Made by a program: the position numbers and the translations under genes. The notes beneath the pieces were generated by a model that saw only the letters and a program-made list of their open reading frames with translations, was not told where the DNA came from and searched no databases. DNA of 53,511 nt from Oscillospiraceae bacterium (GTDB lineage Bacteria; Bacillota; Clostridia; Oscillospirales; Oscillospiraceae). The stretch's first letter is position 1; each line of letters starts with the position of its first letter. The stretch lies in NCBI GenBank assembly GCA_017395085.1, contig JAFPWF010000025.1, forward strand, positions 1-53,511, in the 5' to 3' direction. Shown here piece after piece: positions 24,540-33,793 of this stretch.

Positions 24540-25736
24540 TCAACCGCCGTAATGCAGCGCGTCGATCGGCTTCATTTTTGCCGCTTTGTTGGCGGGGTAA
24601 AGTCCGAAAATCACGCCGATCATAAAGCAGAACAGCACGGATAGGAAAACCACCTTTCCCTGCAGATGGAAGGAGATCGACGCGCTTGCCGTGATGGTCG
24701 AAGCGATCTGCAGCAGACCCCAGGAGGCGAAGATCCCCAGAGCACAGCCCAGCATGCACAGCACGACGGCCTCGATGAGAAATTGAACCAGAATGGTCTT
24801 GCGGCTGGCGCCGATCGCCTTGCGGATACCGATTTCACGGGTACGCTCGGTAACCGTGACCAGCATAATGTTCATGATGCCGATGCCACCTACGATCAAT
24901 GAAATGGCCGCAATGCCCCCCAGCAGGATATTCAGGAAGCCACTGATACGGCCCATGGCCTCTTCAATGTAATTCTCGGAGGAGACATAGAAATCGTAGT
25001 TCTGGTTGTCTGTGTTTATGTGCTCCTTCATGAGCTCGTTCATGCGGTCCTCTGCCTGCTTCAGGGTATAGCCTTCTGCCGCGCCGACATAAAAGTTCTT
25101 GATACCCGCGCCCGTTTCCTTGGTCAGGCGCATCAGAGAGGTATAAGGGATGTAGGCGATCTTGCGGTTGCCGGCAATGAGGGTTGCCATGGACTCCTGC
25201 TGGTCTTTGAGGACGCCGACCACCTTGAAGTGCAGGCCGTCCAGGGAGATTTCCTCCCCCAGGCAGTCGGTAAAGCCGATGATGTCCTTGGCGGTCTTCT
25301 CGGGAATTACGCAAACGCGGCAACTGTTCTTCAGGTCGCTGGCCGTAAGGAAGCGGCCCTGCGTCAGCTGAAGATTCTGGATTTTATAGACGTCCTGCGT
25401 CACTCCGTAAACGGCAAACGTCGCGTTTTTAATGCCGTGCTTTCCCGTGGCGGTGTAATCGGTGCCGGGAGACGCCGCGGCAATCATAGGCTCGCTGTCC
25501 ACCCAAGCTTCCAGATCCTGGAGTTTTACGGATTTGCCCCTGTCCTGATAGACATAGACGTTCACCTGGCTGTTGCCGAGGCTGGTCACTTCCTGGGTGA
25601 TGGAATTGGTCGCGCTGTCGACCATGCTCACCAGCACCACCAACGCAATAACGCCGATGATGATGCCCAGCATGGTCAGAACCGCACGCAGCTTATTTGC
25701 GCCGATGCTTCGCAGCGCCATTTTCAGGGAAGTCAT
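24540..25736 (-). CDS. MacB-like ABC transporter permease
   Basis: Type VII ABC permease: one N-terminal helix (ANKLRAVLTMLGIIIGVIALVVLVSM), a large extracytoplasmic MacB_PCD domain (about 45-270) and three C-terminal helices forming the FtsX domain, with NIMLVTVTERTREIGIRKAIGAS as the conserved cytoplasmic loop. It is 398 residues, full length for the single-chain form lacking a fused ATPase. The start overlaps the ATPase stop by ATGA. It probably works by mechanotransmission together with the ATPase and the two adaptors. Confidence 0.93.
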   Translation of the reverse strand: MTSLKMALRSIGANKLRAVLTMLGIIIGVIALVVLVSMVDSATNSITQEVTSLGNSQVNVYVYQDRGKSVKLQDLEAWVDSEPMIAAASPGTDYTATGKHGIKNATFAVYGVTQDVYKIQNLQLTQGRFLTASDLKNSCRVCVIPEKTAKDIIGFTDCLGEEISLDGLHFKVVGVLKDQQESMATLIAGNRKIAYIPYTSLMRLTKETGAGIKNFYVGAAEGYTLKQAEDRMNELMKEHINTDNQNYDFYVSSENYIEEAMGRISGFLNILLGGIAAISLIVGGIGIMNIMLVTVTERTREIGIRKAIGASRKTILVQFLIEAVVLCMLGCALGIFASWGLLQIASTITASASISFHLQGKVVFLSVLFCFMIGVIFGLYPANKAAKMKPIDALHYGG

Positions 25737-26407
25737 TCCAGCGTCACCTCCGTCAGCCGCCCGTCCAGAATATGGACAATCCGCTTTGCCTGGCGGGCAA
25801 TGTCGTTATCGTGGGTGATGAGCACAATGGTATTTCCCTGCTGATGCAGTTCCTGAAAGAGCTGCAGAATCTCCCGGCTGGTCTTGGAGTCGAGGTTTCC
25901 GGTCGGCTCGTCGGCAAGGATCAGCGAAGGCCTGGTCACCAATGCCCTCGCAACGGCCACGCGCTGCTGCTGCCCGCCTGAAAGCTCCGTGGGCAGGTGT
26001 TTGGCACGGTTGGAAAGGCCGACTCTCTCCAGCGCCTCGGCAACGCGCTGCTGGCGCTCGGTCTTTTTGATTTTCTGGTAGATCAGCGGGAGCTCCACGT
26101 TTTCTTCCGCCGTCAGCTTGGGAATCAGGTTGAAGCTCTGAAACACAAAGCCGATTTTGCGGTTGCGGATGTCCGCCAGCTGGTTTTCGGTGTAGTCCTC
26201 GATGGGAGTTCCGTCCAACAGATACTCCCCCGCGTCTGCGATGTCCAGGCAGCCGATGATGTTCATCAGCGTTGACTTTCCCGAGCCGGAAGGCCCAATG
26301 ATGCTGACGAACTCGTGGGGACGGACATGGAGGTTCGCGTGGTCGAGGGCGTGGACACGCTCTTCGCCGATCTGATAGATTTTCGTAATGTCTCGCAGTT
26401 CAATCAT
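25733..26407 (-). CDS. MacB/LolD-like ABC transporter ATP-binding protein
   Basis: 224-residue ATPase: Walker [11 protein letters not shown] (about 37-46), signature [10 protein letters not shown], Walker [13 protein letters not shown] and switch His in LITHDNDIA. The sequence [22 protein letters not shown] is typical for the LolD/MacB group. It lies 14 bases after the first adaptor gene and overlaps the permease gene, so the unit encodes a complete efflux pump except for the outer-membrane part, which a monoderm would not need. Confidence 0.95.
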   Translation of the reverse strand: MIELRDITKIYQIGEERVHALDHANLHVRPHEFVSIIGPSGSGKSTLMNIIGCLDIADAGEYLLDGTPIEDYTENQLADIRNRKIGFVFQSFNLIPKLTAEENVELPLIYQKIKKTERQQRVAEALERVGLSNRAKHLPTELSGGQQQRVAVARALVTRPSLILADEPTGNLDSKTSREILQLFQELHQQGNTIVLITHDNDIARQAKRIVHILDGRLTEVTLE

Positions 26408-26421
26408 GGATTCCGCTCCGC

Positions 26422-28116
26422 TCAGCCATATGCACTCATCATCATGATATCCATGAAGTCTTTAGGCTTTTCGTTGTAGTAAACCACCGTTCCTTCTTCG
26501 ATGCCGCTCACGATTTCGGCAGAGTCGCTGTTCTCAATGCCGATCTCCACGGGAACCTCGCCTCCGAGTGTCTTGGTGTTTTCATCGTATTCGGTGTACA
26601 CGAAAGCTCCCGTGCTGGTTCTCTGAACGGCGTCCTGCGGTACCAGCAGCACGTTTTCGGTGCCCACAATGTTGATGTTGACATTCGCCGTCATGCCGGT
26701 GAGCATGCCCGCGCCTTTGTCAAAGGTAACCTCCGCCGAATATGATGTGACGCCCGCCTTGCTGTTTGCGGTCCGATCCACATCGGTTACCGTGCCTTGG
26801 AACATCTGCCCAGGCAGCGAATCGATGGTGACTTCCGCGGCCTGTCCTTTTTCGACAGAGAGGATGTCCGCTTCGTCAATTTTTACCGAAACCTTCATGC
26901 TGACATCGGGCGACATGGTCACGACCTTGATTTCCTCGGTCTTCGCTTCTTCCTGCGTCGTGTCGACGCCGGTAGAGTTCACGCTTTCCGACCCGCCAAA
27001 CATCATGCTGTACAGGTCCATTTCACTGACCGCAGAGGATGCAGACGCAGTTTCATCCTTATCGTCCTTCGAGGTCTTTTCGTCCTTTTTATAGTCGATG
27101 CTCAGAATCGTGCCGTCAAACGGAGCGCGCAGCGCGCCGCCCTGATACATTGATAGGAGCTCAAGCAGGGTTTTTTCCTGTTCACGGCGCTGCTTGAGAA
27201 TGCCGTGGTAGCGAGCGCTGTAGGCCGTATCAGCCAGGGTGCAGATGCTGCTGTTCGGATAAATCTGCTCGTTTTCGGTGACGGAAACCTTGACCGCCCT
27301 GCCGGCGAAGCCAGTAATCCGAAACTCACTGTGAATATAAAGTTTTCCCTTGCCGAGTTCCTTTCCTTCGGCATCCAGAACCCGGACCTCTTCATCCAGG
27401 TCGGCAGCGTTGTCCGATACCAGCACGGTAGCCTTTCCGTTCAGGTTTTTTTCGACCGTTCCTTCCAGCATGTGACCGTCAGCACGCTCGACCTGCACGG
27501 CATCTCCGGCCTGCAGACTGACGATATTAAAGTCCACGGCCAGTTTCCCATCCAGGGAGATGAGCGCCAGAGCTCCGTTTTCCACCATGCAGGCGGCCAC
27601 ATCGTCACCGTCCCTGATGAACACGCGCTTGACTCTTCCATTGGTTCCGGCGCTGACGACCGTGGAAGCCTGGTCGTTGCTGGCTTTTTTGAGCTCCTCA
27701 TCCAGCTTGTCGATTTTCTCCTGCACGGAGGCCATGGTGCTGATCACTGAGCTCTGGTCCACCGTGGCAATCACATCGCCCTCTTTGAGGGTGTTGTTTG
27801 ATTTCACGATGACTTCTTCGATTTTCACGCCCTTTGGAACGGTAATCTGTTCGGAATCCACATCCTCAATGATTCCGGAACCGCTAACCCGCGTGCTGAC
27901 ATTGCCGTATTCCGCGGTAGCATTCAGCACCGCCGTGTCCAGGATCGACATCCTCGCATCAACCTTTTTGCGAAGATAGTTGATCCCCAGCACCGCGGCA
28001 GCTGCCACGACAGCCACAATCACCAGAATCGTGATAAGACGGCGTCTCCGTTTCTTCTTTTTTGCCTGATTCAACGCGTTAAACAGCGCATCGTCTTTCC
28101 TCTGCAGTTCATCCAT
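26422..28116 (-). CDS. MacA/HlyD-like efflux adaptor protein
   Basis: First gene of the efflux operon. A basic cytoplasmic start (NQAKKKKRRRRL), one membrane helix (about 29-48), lipoyl half-motifs KVIVKSNNTLKEGDVIATVD-like (about 95) and LRAPFDGTILSIDY (about 325), separated by a region with predicted beta structure. An acidic, Lys/Ser-rich spacer follows (about 340-400). The C-terminal barrel and proximal domains include ALPGQ-like SLPGQMFQGTVTDVDRTANS. The ATG at 28116 follows GGAGG. The protein is 564 residues. Its promoter lies in a perfect dyad, suggesting control by a repressor not encoded here. Confidence 0.87.
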   Translation of the reverse strand: MDELQRKDDALFNALNQAKKKKRRRRLITILVIVAVVAAAAVLGINYLRKKVDARMSILDTAVLNATAEYGNVSTRVSGSGIIEDVDSEQITVPKGVKIEEVIVKSNNTLKEGDVIATVDQSSVISTMASVQEKIDKLDEELKKASNDQASTVVSAGTNGRVKRVFIRDGDDVAACMVENGALALISLDGKLAVDFNIVSLQAGDAVQVERADGHMLEGTVEKNLNGKATVLVSDNAADLDEEVRVLDAEGKELGKGKLYIHSEFRITGFAGRAVKVSVTENEQIYPNSSICTLADTAYSARYHGILKQRREQEKTLLELLSMYQGGALRAPFDGTILSIDYKKDEKTSKDDKDETASASSAVSEMDLYSMMFGGSESVNSTGVDTTQEEAKTEEIKVVTMSPDVSMKVSVKIDEADILSVEKGQAAEVTIDSLPGQMFQGTVTDVDRTANSKAGVTSYSAEVTFDKGAGMLTGMTANVNINIVGTENVLLVPQDAVQRTSTGAFVYTEYDENTKTLGGEVPVEIGIENSDSAEIVSGIEEGTVVYYNEKPKDFMDIMMMSAYG

Positions 28117-28142
28117 GGGTCATTCCTCCGGGTTTTGAAAAC

Positions 28143-28178
28143 TCAACCGTACAATCATATCACAGAATGTACGGTTGA
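28143..28178 (-). promoter_or_regulatory. Dyad operator overlapping the efflux promoter
   Basis: Perfect 10-bp inverted repeat TCAACCGTAC (28143-28152) and GTACGGTTGA (28169-28178), 16-base centre. The minus-strand TATGAT (28159-28154) lies in the centre, so a bound dimer would cover the -10 region of the efflux operon, whose ATG is 27 bases downstream. A stem-loop terminator reading is less likely as the loop is long and the T-run short. Confidence 0.65.
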
Positions 28179-28205
28179 TGGTGAACAATTTCTTATTTTT
28201 TATAA

Positions 28206-28247
28206 GGACGCGGCGTTTTTACCGCCCGGCAGAGCCAGGGGGCGTCC
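28206..28247 (-). terminator. Terminator of the ligase-ACP-thioesterase operon
   Basis: Outer arms GGACGC/GCGTCC with an inner GGCG/CGCC pairing, followed on the minus strand by TTATAAAAAATAAG. It lies 14 bases beyond the thioesterase stop. Confidence 0.6.
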
Positions 28248-28260
28248 GGTAAACGGAGAT

Positions 28261-28986
28261 TCAGCCCTCCGGATACCGCAGCAGCATGCGGAAGGCCGGC
28301 TTCCCGCCGCATTCGCCGGTCAGGAAGACTTCGCCGCCGTCCCCGTTCCAGCGCAGCGTCGCGGTCTCGCCGAAGCGGATCTCATTCACGTACTCGGTGC
28401 GCACTTCCTTCAGCGGCAGGCCGCGGGCGGCCGCGCCGATGCAGTCCTCGGCCAGGTCAAAGTAGCGGGCGTTGTTCATATGCCCGTTCAGGTCCACGTA
28501 GCTGTAGGGCACGATGAACTCCCTCTCCCGGCCGCAGTCCTGCTTGCGGATGGTCGACGGCAGGGCGATTTCATCCCCGGTCACAACGCCATCAATTTCC
28601 ACGCCGTAACGCTCCGGGAAGACGACCTTGCGCGTTTTGGCGTCCACCAGGCTCCAGATGGCACTGGCCTTCAGCAGCGGTTCCCCCGCATCGCTCTCTA
28701 TACTGTAATAGCGCGGGAACAGCAGGTGCATGGTAGTTCCCGGCCAGCTTCTGAGCACGACGGTCTCATCGTAGCAGGGCATGCGGGTGATCTCCGCCCG
28801 CTGCATCAGCAGCACCCACAGGATGCCTTTGTCCAGGGTCTTGTCCCGCCCCATGCCCAGCGCCTCGGTGTGGCGGATGGATGCCTCCTGGAGAAGCAGG
28901 AACAGTTCCGAAGTGCGCAGCCTGCGGTGCATGTCCACATCGCGGCTGCGCAGCTTCAGGGTTTCAATATCGATTCCTTTGCTCAT
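28261..28986 (-). CDS. Acyl-ACP thioesterase (FatA/FatB-type, PF01643)
   Basis: Double-hotdog enzyme that hydrolyses acyl-ACP to free fatty acid. The first hotdog holds DVDMHRRLRTSELFLLLQEASIRHTEALG; the second carries the active-site region VDLNGHMNNARYFD with the conserved Asp, Asn and His. 241 residues is normal for bacterial members. The start overlaps the ACP stop (ATGA). In many anaerobes this enzyme is a stand-alone housekeeping thioesterase. Here it is coupled to a carrier protein and an acyl ligase, which suggests that the acyl chain is loaded, processed and released by one operon. Confidence 0.93.
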   Translation of the reverse strand: MSKGIDIETLKLRSRDVDMHRRLRTSELFLLLQEASIRHTEALGMGRDKTLDKGILWVLLMQRAEITRMPCYDETVVLRSWPGTTMHLLFPRYYSIESDAGEPLLKASAIWSLVDAKTRKVVFPERYGVEIDGVVTGDEIALPSTIRKQDCGREREFIVPYSYVDLNGHMNNARYFDLAEDCIGAAARGLPLKEVRTEYVNEIRFGETATLRWNGDGGEVFLTGECGGKPAFRMLLRYPEG

Positions 28987-29231
28987 TTGGGAAGCCGTTT
29001 GCAGATGGCGTCAACCACGTCGCCCAGCGTCTGCAGCTTCGCCCACTGGCGCTCGGGAATCTTCACGTTGAAAAGCGCCTCGAGCTTGCAGATCACCAGC
29101 ACGAAACCCATTGAGTCGATGGCGGTTTCGGTGTTGATGATGCTGTCCTCGGTAAGCGCGTTCACATCCATGTCGGGAAAGCAGTCCGAAATTACCTTTT
29201 TGGTCTTTTCCAGTACTTCCTGTCTTGTCAT
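28983..29231 (-). CDS. Acyl carrier protein (dedicated, not the primary fatty-acid synthase ACP)
   Basis: 82-residue ACP with four-helix pattern. The phosphopantetheine Ser lies in AIDSMGF; most type II ACPs have DSL at this spot, so Met replaces Leu. The N-terminal helix TRQEVLEKTKKVISDCF and the acidic helix III are typical. It lies 4 bases after the ligase stop and overlaps the thioesterase start. The absence of fabF, fabD or other synthase genes around it suggests a specialised carrier, fed by the ligase. Confidence 0.93.
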   Translation of the reverse strand: MTRQEVLEKTKKVISDCFPDMDVNALTEDSIINTETAIDSMGFVLVICKLEALFNVKIPERQWAKLQTLGDVVDAICKRLPK

Positions 29232-29235
29232 GCTT

Positions 29236-30579
29236 TCAAGCCCCTACTTTCTGCTGGAGTTCCCAGCGTTTTATTTTTCCGCTTGCCGTCCGCGGCAGCG
29301 GTTCCTGTACCACAATCACGTCGCCGAGCTGCTGCCCCCGCGGGAGGGTCGCCATGATGGGGAGAAGCCTCTCCTGCAGCGCTTTGCGCTCCGCCTCGCC
29401 GGAATACACCAGCACGGGCCGGCCGCCGCGCAGCACCACCGCGAGCTCCGTGTGTTCCAGCGCTTTCATCAGCGCCGCCTCGTACTCGGGAAGGAAGATC
29501 TTGGTCCCGTCATTCAGGACCAGCATGTCCTTCTTGCGCCCGGTGATGTGGAGCTTGCCCTCTTCATCAAAGCAGCCCAGGTCGCCCGTGGAGAGGATGC
29601 CGTGGCGCAGTACCTCGTCGGTGTACTGCGGCCATTTGTAATAGCCCTGCATCATGCAGGTGGGTGCGGCAATGAGAATCTCGCCGTCTTCGGCAATGGT
29701 GATGGTGTCGTCGGGGCAGACCTCCATGGCATAGGGGTCGCCCTCTGTCGAAATGGCCACGCCCGAGCTGGTCTCGGTCAGGCCGTAGCCGAAGCTGACC
29801 CGGATGCCCCGCGCCGCCACCGCCTGCAGCAGCTGCGGCGGGCAGTCGCCCGCGCCGACCAGGATGAGCTTCAGTTCCTCATTCAGGCAGTTCTGCTTCA
29901 GTACGAAACCCAGCAGCAGCGGCACCACCGACACCGCCGTCGGCTGATAGTGCGCAAAGTCGTCAACATAGTGCCGTGCGCCCCGGCCCAGCGACACGCA
30001 GGCGCCGCAGCTCAGGCCCCAGAGCACGCCGCAGACAAAACCGAACACATGGCCCAGCGGCAGCAGGCAGAGCAGATTGTCTCCCGGCTGCAGGGGCAAC
30101 TTCGCCCCGCCGTTCCAGGCGCTCTGGCACAGGCTGTGGTCCGTCAGCACCACGGCCTTGGCACGCTCGGTCGTGCCGGAGGTAAAGAACAGGATTTTCC
30201 CCCGCCCGTCCTCTACGCCGTGGGTCAGGTTTGGCCGCAGCTCCTCGCAGAGTTCCTCATCGCCCCAGAGAATGTCGACGTCGGTATAGGCGATCAGCCC
30301 CCGCAGTACCGCCTCGGGCAGGGACTGGTCCAGCATCACCAGCTGCATCCCCGCCAGGTTCGCGGCAAAGATTTCGACCATGCAGTCCAGGCTCCCGTCC
30401 GAGAGCATGCCCAGACAGCTTCTGCCCGTGCACTTCAGTTCCGCGGCACGCGCCTGCACTTTTGAGAGCAGTTCGCGAAAGCTTAGGCACCCGTCTTCGT
30501 AACGCAGCGCAGGCGCGTCCGGACTCTCGGCCGCCCAGTAACTCAGGAGTTCTTCAAAGCTTTGAAATCTAACGGGCAA
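29236..30579 (-). CDS. AMP-forming acyl ligase, probably acyl-ACP synthetase
   Basis: ANL-superfamily adenylating enzyme. P-loop LFFTSGTTERAKAVVLTD (about 150), GYGLTETSSGVAIS, STGDLGCFDEEGKLHITGRKKDM and the C-terminal catalytic Lys in PRTASGKIKRW. At about 447 residues it is shorter than CoA ligases, close to short acyl-ACP synthetase-like members. I set the start at TTG 30579, with GGAGG 7 bases upstream; the ATG at 30594 lies inside that ribosome site. The next gene is an ACP 4 bases away, so the acyl-adenylate is probably transferred to that carrier. A free fatty acid substrate is inferred from the operon partners. Confidence 0.87.
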   Translation of the reverse strand: MPVRFQSFEELLSYWAAESPDAPALRYEDGCLSFRELLSKVQARAAELKCTGRSCLGMLSDGSLDCMVEIFAANLAGMQLVMLDQSLPEAVLRGLIAYTDVDILWGDEELCEELRPNLTHGVEDGRGKILFFTSGTTERAKAVVLTDHSLCQSAWNGGAKLPLQPGDNLLCLLPLGHVFGFVCGVLWGLSCGACVSLGRGARHYVDDFAHYQPTAVSVVPLLLGFVLKQNCLNEELKLILVGAGDCPPQLLQAVAARGIRVSFGYGLTETSSGVAISTEGDPYAMEVCPDDTITIAEDGEILIAAPTCMMQGYYKWPQYTDEVLRHGILSTGDLGCFDEEGKLHITGRKKDMLVLNDGTKIFLPEYEAALMKALEHTELAVVLRGGRPVLVYSGEAERKALQERLLPIMATLPRGQQLGDVIVVQEPLPRTASGKIKRWELQQKVGA

Positions 30580-30705
30580 ATCCCCGCCTCCCATCTATCG
30601 TTCTGTTGTGTTTTCTTACTGGAATTTATCATACCATATTCCCGCCGACAAAGGAAGCATTTTCTTATTTTAATAAAGGTATAGACACTTTTTGAAATCT
30701 ATCTA

Positions 30706-30734
30706 GTGAAATTGCTTAAAAATTGTTGTATAAT
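30706..30734 (+). promoter_or_regulatory. Promoter of the isomerase operon
   Basis: GTGAAA (30706-30711), 17 bases, TATAAT (30729-30734). The divergent 215-base intergenic space is strikingly AT-rich. A partial dyad CTTAA-TTAAG overlaps the -10. For the leftward ligase operon only a TATGAT near 30630 is seen, without a good -35. Confidence 0.6.
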
Positions 30735-30793
30735 TAAGTTTACGAAGCAAATTTTTTATGCTCTGTTTCATAAATTGTATTTGGAGGGAAAAC

Positions 30794-32182
30794 ATGGACA
30801 AAAACATTCGCATCGCCATCATCGGCGGCGGCCCCGCAGGCCTGAGCGCCGGCATGTACCTGGAGCAGAAGGGTTACGAGAACTACGTCATCTACGAGCG
30901 CCAGGACCGCGTCGGCGGCAAGTGCTGGTCCCCGCACTACAACGGCAGGCGTTATGAGATGGGCGCCATCATGGGCGTGCCGTCCTACTACGCCGTGGAA
31001 GACGTGGAAAAGTTCTGCGGCATCACTCACGACGGACCGAAGCTGAACCGCAACTACAAGAACGCTGCCGGCGAAGTGATTGAGCCTTTTGCCCGCACGC
31101 TCGGGAACATCATCAAAAACCCCTGGATGCTGAAGATGAAGGGCCAGCTCAAGAAGTTCGGCGAGCTGCTGGAGACCAAGTACCAGGGCTATGATGTGAA
31201 CGGCCACCGCGGCGTTGCCGAAGGCCGCTATGACGGATATGCCGTCACCCCGGGCCGCGAGAAGATCGAGGGCGAGAACCCCAACCTGAAGGACCTCTCG
31301 ATGCCCTTCAAAGACTTCTGCGAGAAAAACGGCGTTCCCCTGGTGCAGAAGATCTGGATCGGACCTTTTACCTCCTTCGGCTACGGCTACTTTGACGAGA
31401 TCCCCGCTGCCTACGTGCTGAAGTACCTGGACTTCCAGACCTGCATGAACTTCGTGAAGGTCAACCTCTGGACCTGGAAGGAAGGCACCCAGTACATCTG
31501 GGAGCAGCTGAACGACCACCTGAAGCACTCCGCCGTCCTCAACAGCAACATTGAAAAGGTCGAGCGCAAGGACGGCAAGGTCTTCATCACCGTGAACGGC
31601 GCCGTCGAGGAGTTTGACAAGGTCATCGTCACCGCCCCGCTGCACATCCCCAACAAGCGCACCGACGGCCAGAAGGGCATGGACGAGTACTTCGACGTCC
31701 GCGACGACGAGAAGGAGCTCTTCTCCAAGATCGACTATGAGCGCTACGACGTGCAGGCCGTTCTTACGAAGCCCGAGAACCACCCCGAGATCTCCTACTA
31801 CGTGTTCGACAATATGGTGCCCGAGAAGCTCGGCCACCTGATGGTCTACTATCGCCGCTGGAAGGACGAGGTAGGCCAGGTCATTACCACCTATGCGCTG
31901 CGCAAGCACAAGAACTCCAAGGAAATCCCCTACGAGACCTGCCGCCAGATGGTGCAGGACGACCTGAAGGTCATGAAGAACCCCGCCGAGGAAGTCATCA
32001 ACGAGTGGTCTGTGTACTACTTCCCCCATGTCTTCTCCGAGGACTATGCGGCCGGCTGGTACGACAAGGTCGAGGCCATGCAGGGCAAGTACGACACTTA
32101 CTATGCCGGCGAAGTGATGAGCTTCGGCGACATGGACGAGACCGCCGAGTACTCCCGCGAGCTGGTTGAGCGTTTCTTCTAA
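30794..32182 (+). CDS. FAD-dependent polyenoic (linoleic) fatty acid isomerase-like flavoprotein
   Basis: Rossmann FAD-binding start AIIGGGPAGLSAGMYLEQKG (about 8-27), then ERQDRVGGKCWSPHYNGRRYE and MGAIMGVPSYYAVEDVEKFCG. Distinctive later blocks are ETKYQGYDVNGHRG, GPFTSFGYGYFDEIPAAYVLKYLDF, VYYRRW and YYFPHVFSEDYAAGWYDKVEAMQGKYDTYYAGEVMSFG. From memory these match the Cutibacterium acnes conjugated-linoleate isomerase (PAI) nearly block by block, with an insertion of about 35 residues around 120-160. PAI moves a double bond in a free polyunsaturated fatty acid using FAD. The ATG at 30794 follows GGAGGG. The codons are strongly biased to C or G at the third base, as in highly expressed genes. 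Confidence 0.85.
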   Translation: MDKNIRIAIIGGGPAGLSAGMYLEQKGYENYVIYERQDRVGGKCWSPHYNGRRYEMGAIMGVPSYYAVEDVEKFCGITHDGPKLNRNYKNAAGEVIEPFARTLGNIIKNPWMLKMKGQLKKFGELLETKYQGYDVNGHRGVAEGRYDGYAVTPGREKIEGENPNLKDLSMPFKDFCEKNGVPLVQKIWIGPFTSFGYGYFDEIPAAYVLKYLDFQTCMNFVKVNLWTWKEGTQYIWEQLNDHLKHSAVLNSNIEKVERKDGKVFITVNGAVEEFDKVIVTAPLHIPNKRTDGQKGMDEYFDVRDDEKELFSKIDYERYDVQAVLTKPENHPEISYYVFDNMVPEKLGHLMVYYRRWKDEVGQVITTYALRKHKNSKEIPYETCRQMVQDDLKVMKNPAEEVINEWSVYYFPHVFSEDYAAGWYDKVEAMQGKYDTYYAGEVMSFGDMDETAEYSRELVERFF

Positions 32183-32242
32183 TCATACTCATAAAACCGG
32201 GGCCGGCTCCAAACACCGGCCCCTTTTTGAAAGGAAAACGGC

Positions 32243-33790
32243 ATGAAATTCTACAAAGACCATTACGACGTCGTCATCATCGGCGGCGCGCTGGCCGGCA
32301 TGTCGGCGTGCCTGCAGCTGCAGGCCTGGGGGATCAAGGACATCCTGATCCTGGAAAAGCACAACATGCCCGGCGGCCTCGCCACCGACTTTGTCCGCAA
32401 CGGCTTTGAAATCGAGGCCACCCTGCATGAGATGATGTCCATCGGCCAGCCCGGCAAGCGCTTGAAGGTCGGCCAGTTCTTTGACGACATGGGCGTCGAC
32501 ATCGACTGGCTGCCCGTGCCGGAATGCTACCGCGTCGCGCTGCCGAACTCAGGCATCGACAAGGTGCTGCACCCGGACTACGACGACAGCTACACCACTG
32601 TCGCGAAGGAAATCGACGAAGTCGTCCCCGGCACCTATGACAAGGTGCACGAGCTGATGCTGCTCTGCCGCCGCGTGTACGACAGCATGAACATCCTCTC
32701 CGTCACGCCGATGAGCAAGGTGCAGATGCTGATGAAGCACCCGGACTTTGTAAAGACCGTCGGCTACACGGCCACCGAAGTCATCAACACCTTTGACCTG
32801 CCGAAGAAGGCTGTCGAGATGCTGACCCCGTACTGGATCTACGTCGGCAACCGCATGGACGACCTGCCCTTTACCATCTACGCCTTCCTGATGGCGGACT
32901 ACTTCACCGGCTCCTATGTGTGCCGCGGCTTCAGCCACGAGATGAGCATGAAGATGCAGGCCAAATGCGAGGAGCAGGGCGCGCAGTACGAGTTCAACCA
33001 GGAAGTCGAGAAGATCCTGGTGAAGGACGGCAAAGTCTGCGGCGTGCGCACCGCACGCGGCGACGAGATCCGCTGCGACTACGTGATCTCCGGCCCGTAT
33101 CCCAACCGGGTCTACAGCCAGATGATCGAACCCCTCAGCGAGGTTCCCGAAGGCGCCATCCGGATGATCAACAACCGCAAGCTCTCGGTGGTCCCGGTGT
33201 CGGTCATCATGCTCATTGAGGGCACGCCGGAAGAAAACGGCATCACGGACTATTCCACCTTCTCCGGCACCACGATGGACACCAACAAAATCTGGGAGAA
33301 CTACGCGAACCTCACCGAACCCTACAACTACATCACCACCATCTGCCTGAACTACGCAAACCCGACCCTGCCGGAGGGCTACACGCAGCTCTCCATCACG
33401 GCGCTGGTCCCCTCCAAGCCCTTTGAGAGCGTGAAAGAGGAAGAGTACTTTGACCTGAAGCGCCGCCTGGCGAACGAGATGATCGAAGAATGTATCAAGA
33501 TCACCAAGGTGGACTTCCGCCCCCGCATCACGGAATTCGAAGTCACCACGCCGATGACGGTCGCGCACTATGTCGGCGCCTGGAAGGGCAACATCTACGG
33601 CTACCTGCACTCCATGGAGGACCATGCGGTGGCGCGCCTGCAGATGAAGGAGAAGGACCACTTCATCGAGGGACTGGAGTTCGCGGGCGCCCACGGTATG
33701 TCCGGCGACGGCATGGGCCCGCAGATCACCAACGGCCGCGCAGCAGCCAAGGGCGTGAAGGAAGACATGGAAAAGAAAGGGAGGCTGTGA
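32243..33790 (+). CDS. CrtI/phytoene-desaturase-like FAD oxidoreductase
   Basis: 515-residue flavoprotein: VVIIGGALAGMSACLQLQAWG at about 10-30 for FAD, the E-K-x-x-M-P-G-G-L motif typical of the phytoene desaturase/carotene isomerase group, FEIEATLHEMMSIGQPG, and a C-terminal FAD block HGMSGDGMGPQITNGRAAAKG. Members desaturate, isomerise or saturate polyene chains. In this operon its partner genes deal with fatty acyl chains, not carotenoids, and no carotenoid synthase is near. A role as acyl saturase (reductase) taking electrons from the next gene's product is inferred. It starts 61 bases after the isomerase gene, with AAGGAAAA as ribosome site. Confidence 0.8.
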   Translation: MKFYKDHYDVVIIGGALAGMSACLQLQAWGIKDILILEKHNMPGGLATDFVRNGFEIEATLHEMMSIGQPGKRLKVGQFFDDMGVDIDWLPVPECYRVALPNSGIDKVLHPDYDDSYTTVAKEIDEVVPGTYDKVHELMLLCRRVYDSMNILSVTPMSKVQMLMKHPDFVKTVGYTATEVINTFDLPKKAVEMLTPYWIYVGNRMDDLPFTIYAFLMADYFTGSYVCRGFSHEMSMKMQAKCEEQGAQYEFNQEVEKILVKDGKVCGVRTARGDEIRCDYVISGPYPNRVYSQMIEPLSEVPEGAIRMINNRKLSVVPVSVIMLIEGTPEENGITDYSTFSGTTMDTNKIWENYANLTEPYNYITTICLNYANPTLPEGYTQLSITALVPSKPFESVKEEEYFDLKRRLANEMIEECIKITKVDFRPRITEFEVTTPMTVAHYVGAWKGNIYGYLHSMEDHAVARLQMKEKDHFIEGLEFAGAHGMSGDGMGPQITNGRAAAKGVKEDMEKKGRL

Positions 33791-33793
33791 GCA

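Noticed and set aside
28135-30465. 776-codon open frame on the plus strand across the thioesterase, ACP and ligase genes
   Set aside because: Shadow of three well-supported genes; composition rich in His, Arg, Gln and Ala, with no motif.
32243-33790. Carotenoid biosynthesis
   Set aside because: The CrtI-like gene has no phytoene synthase or prenyl transferase nearby, and its neighbours handle fatty acyl groups.
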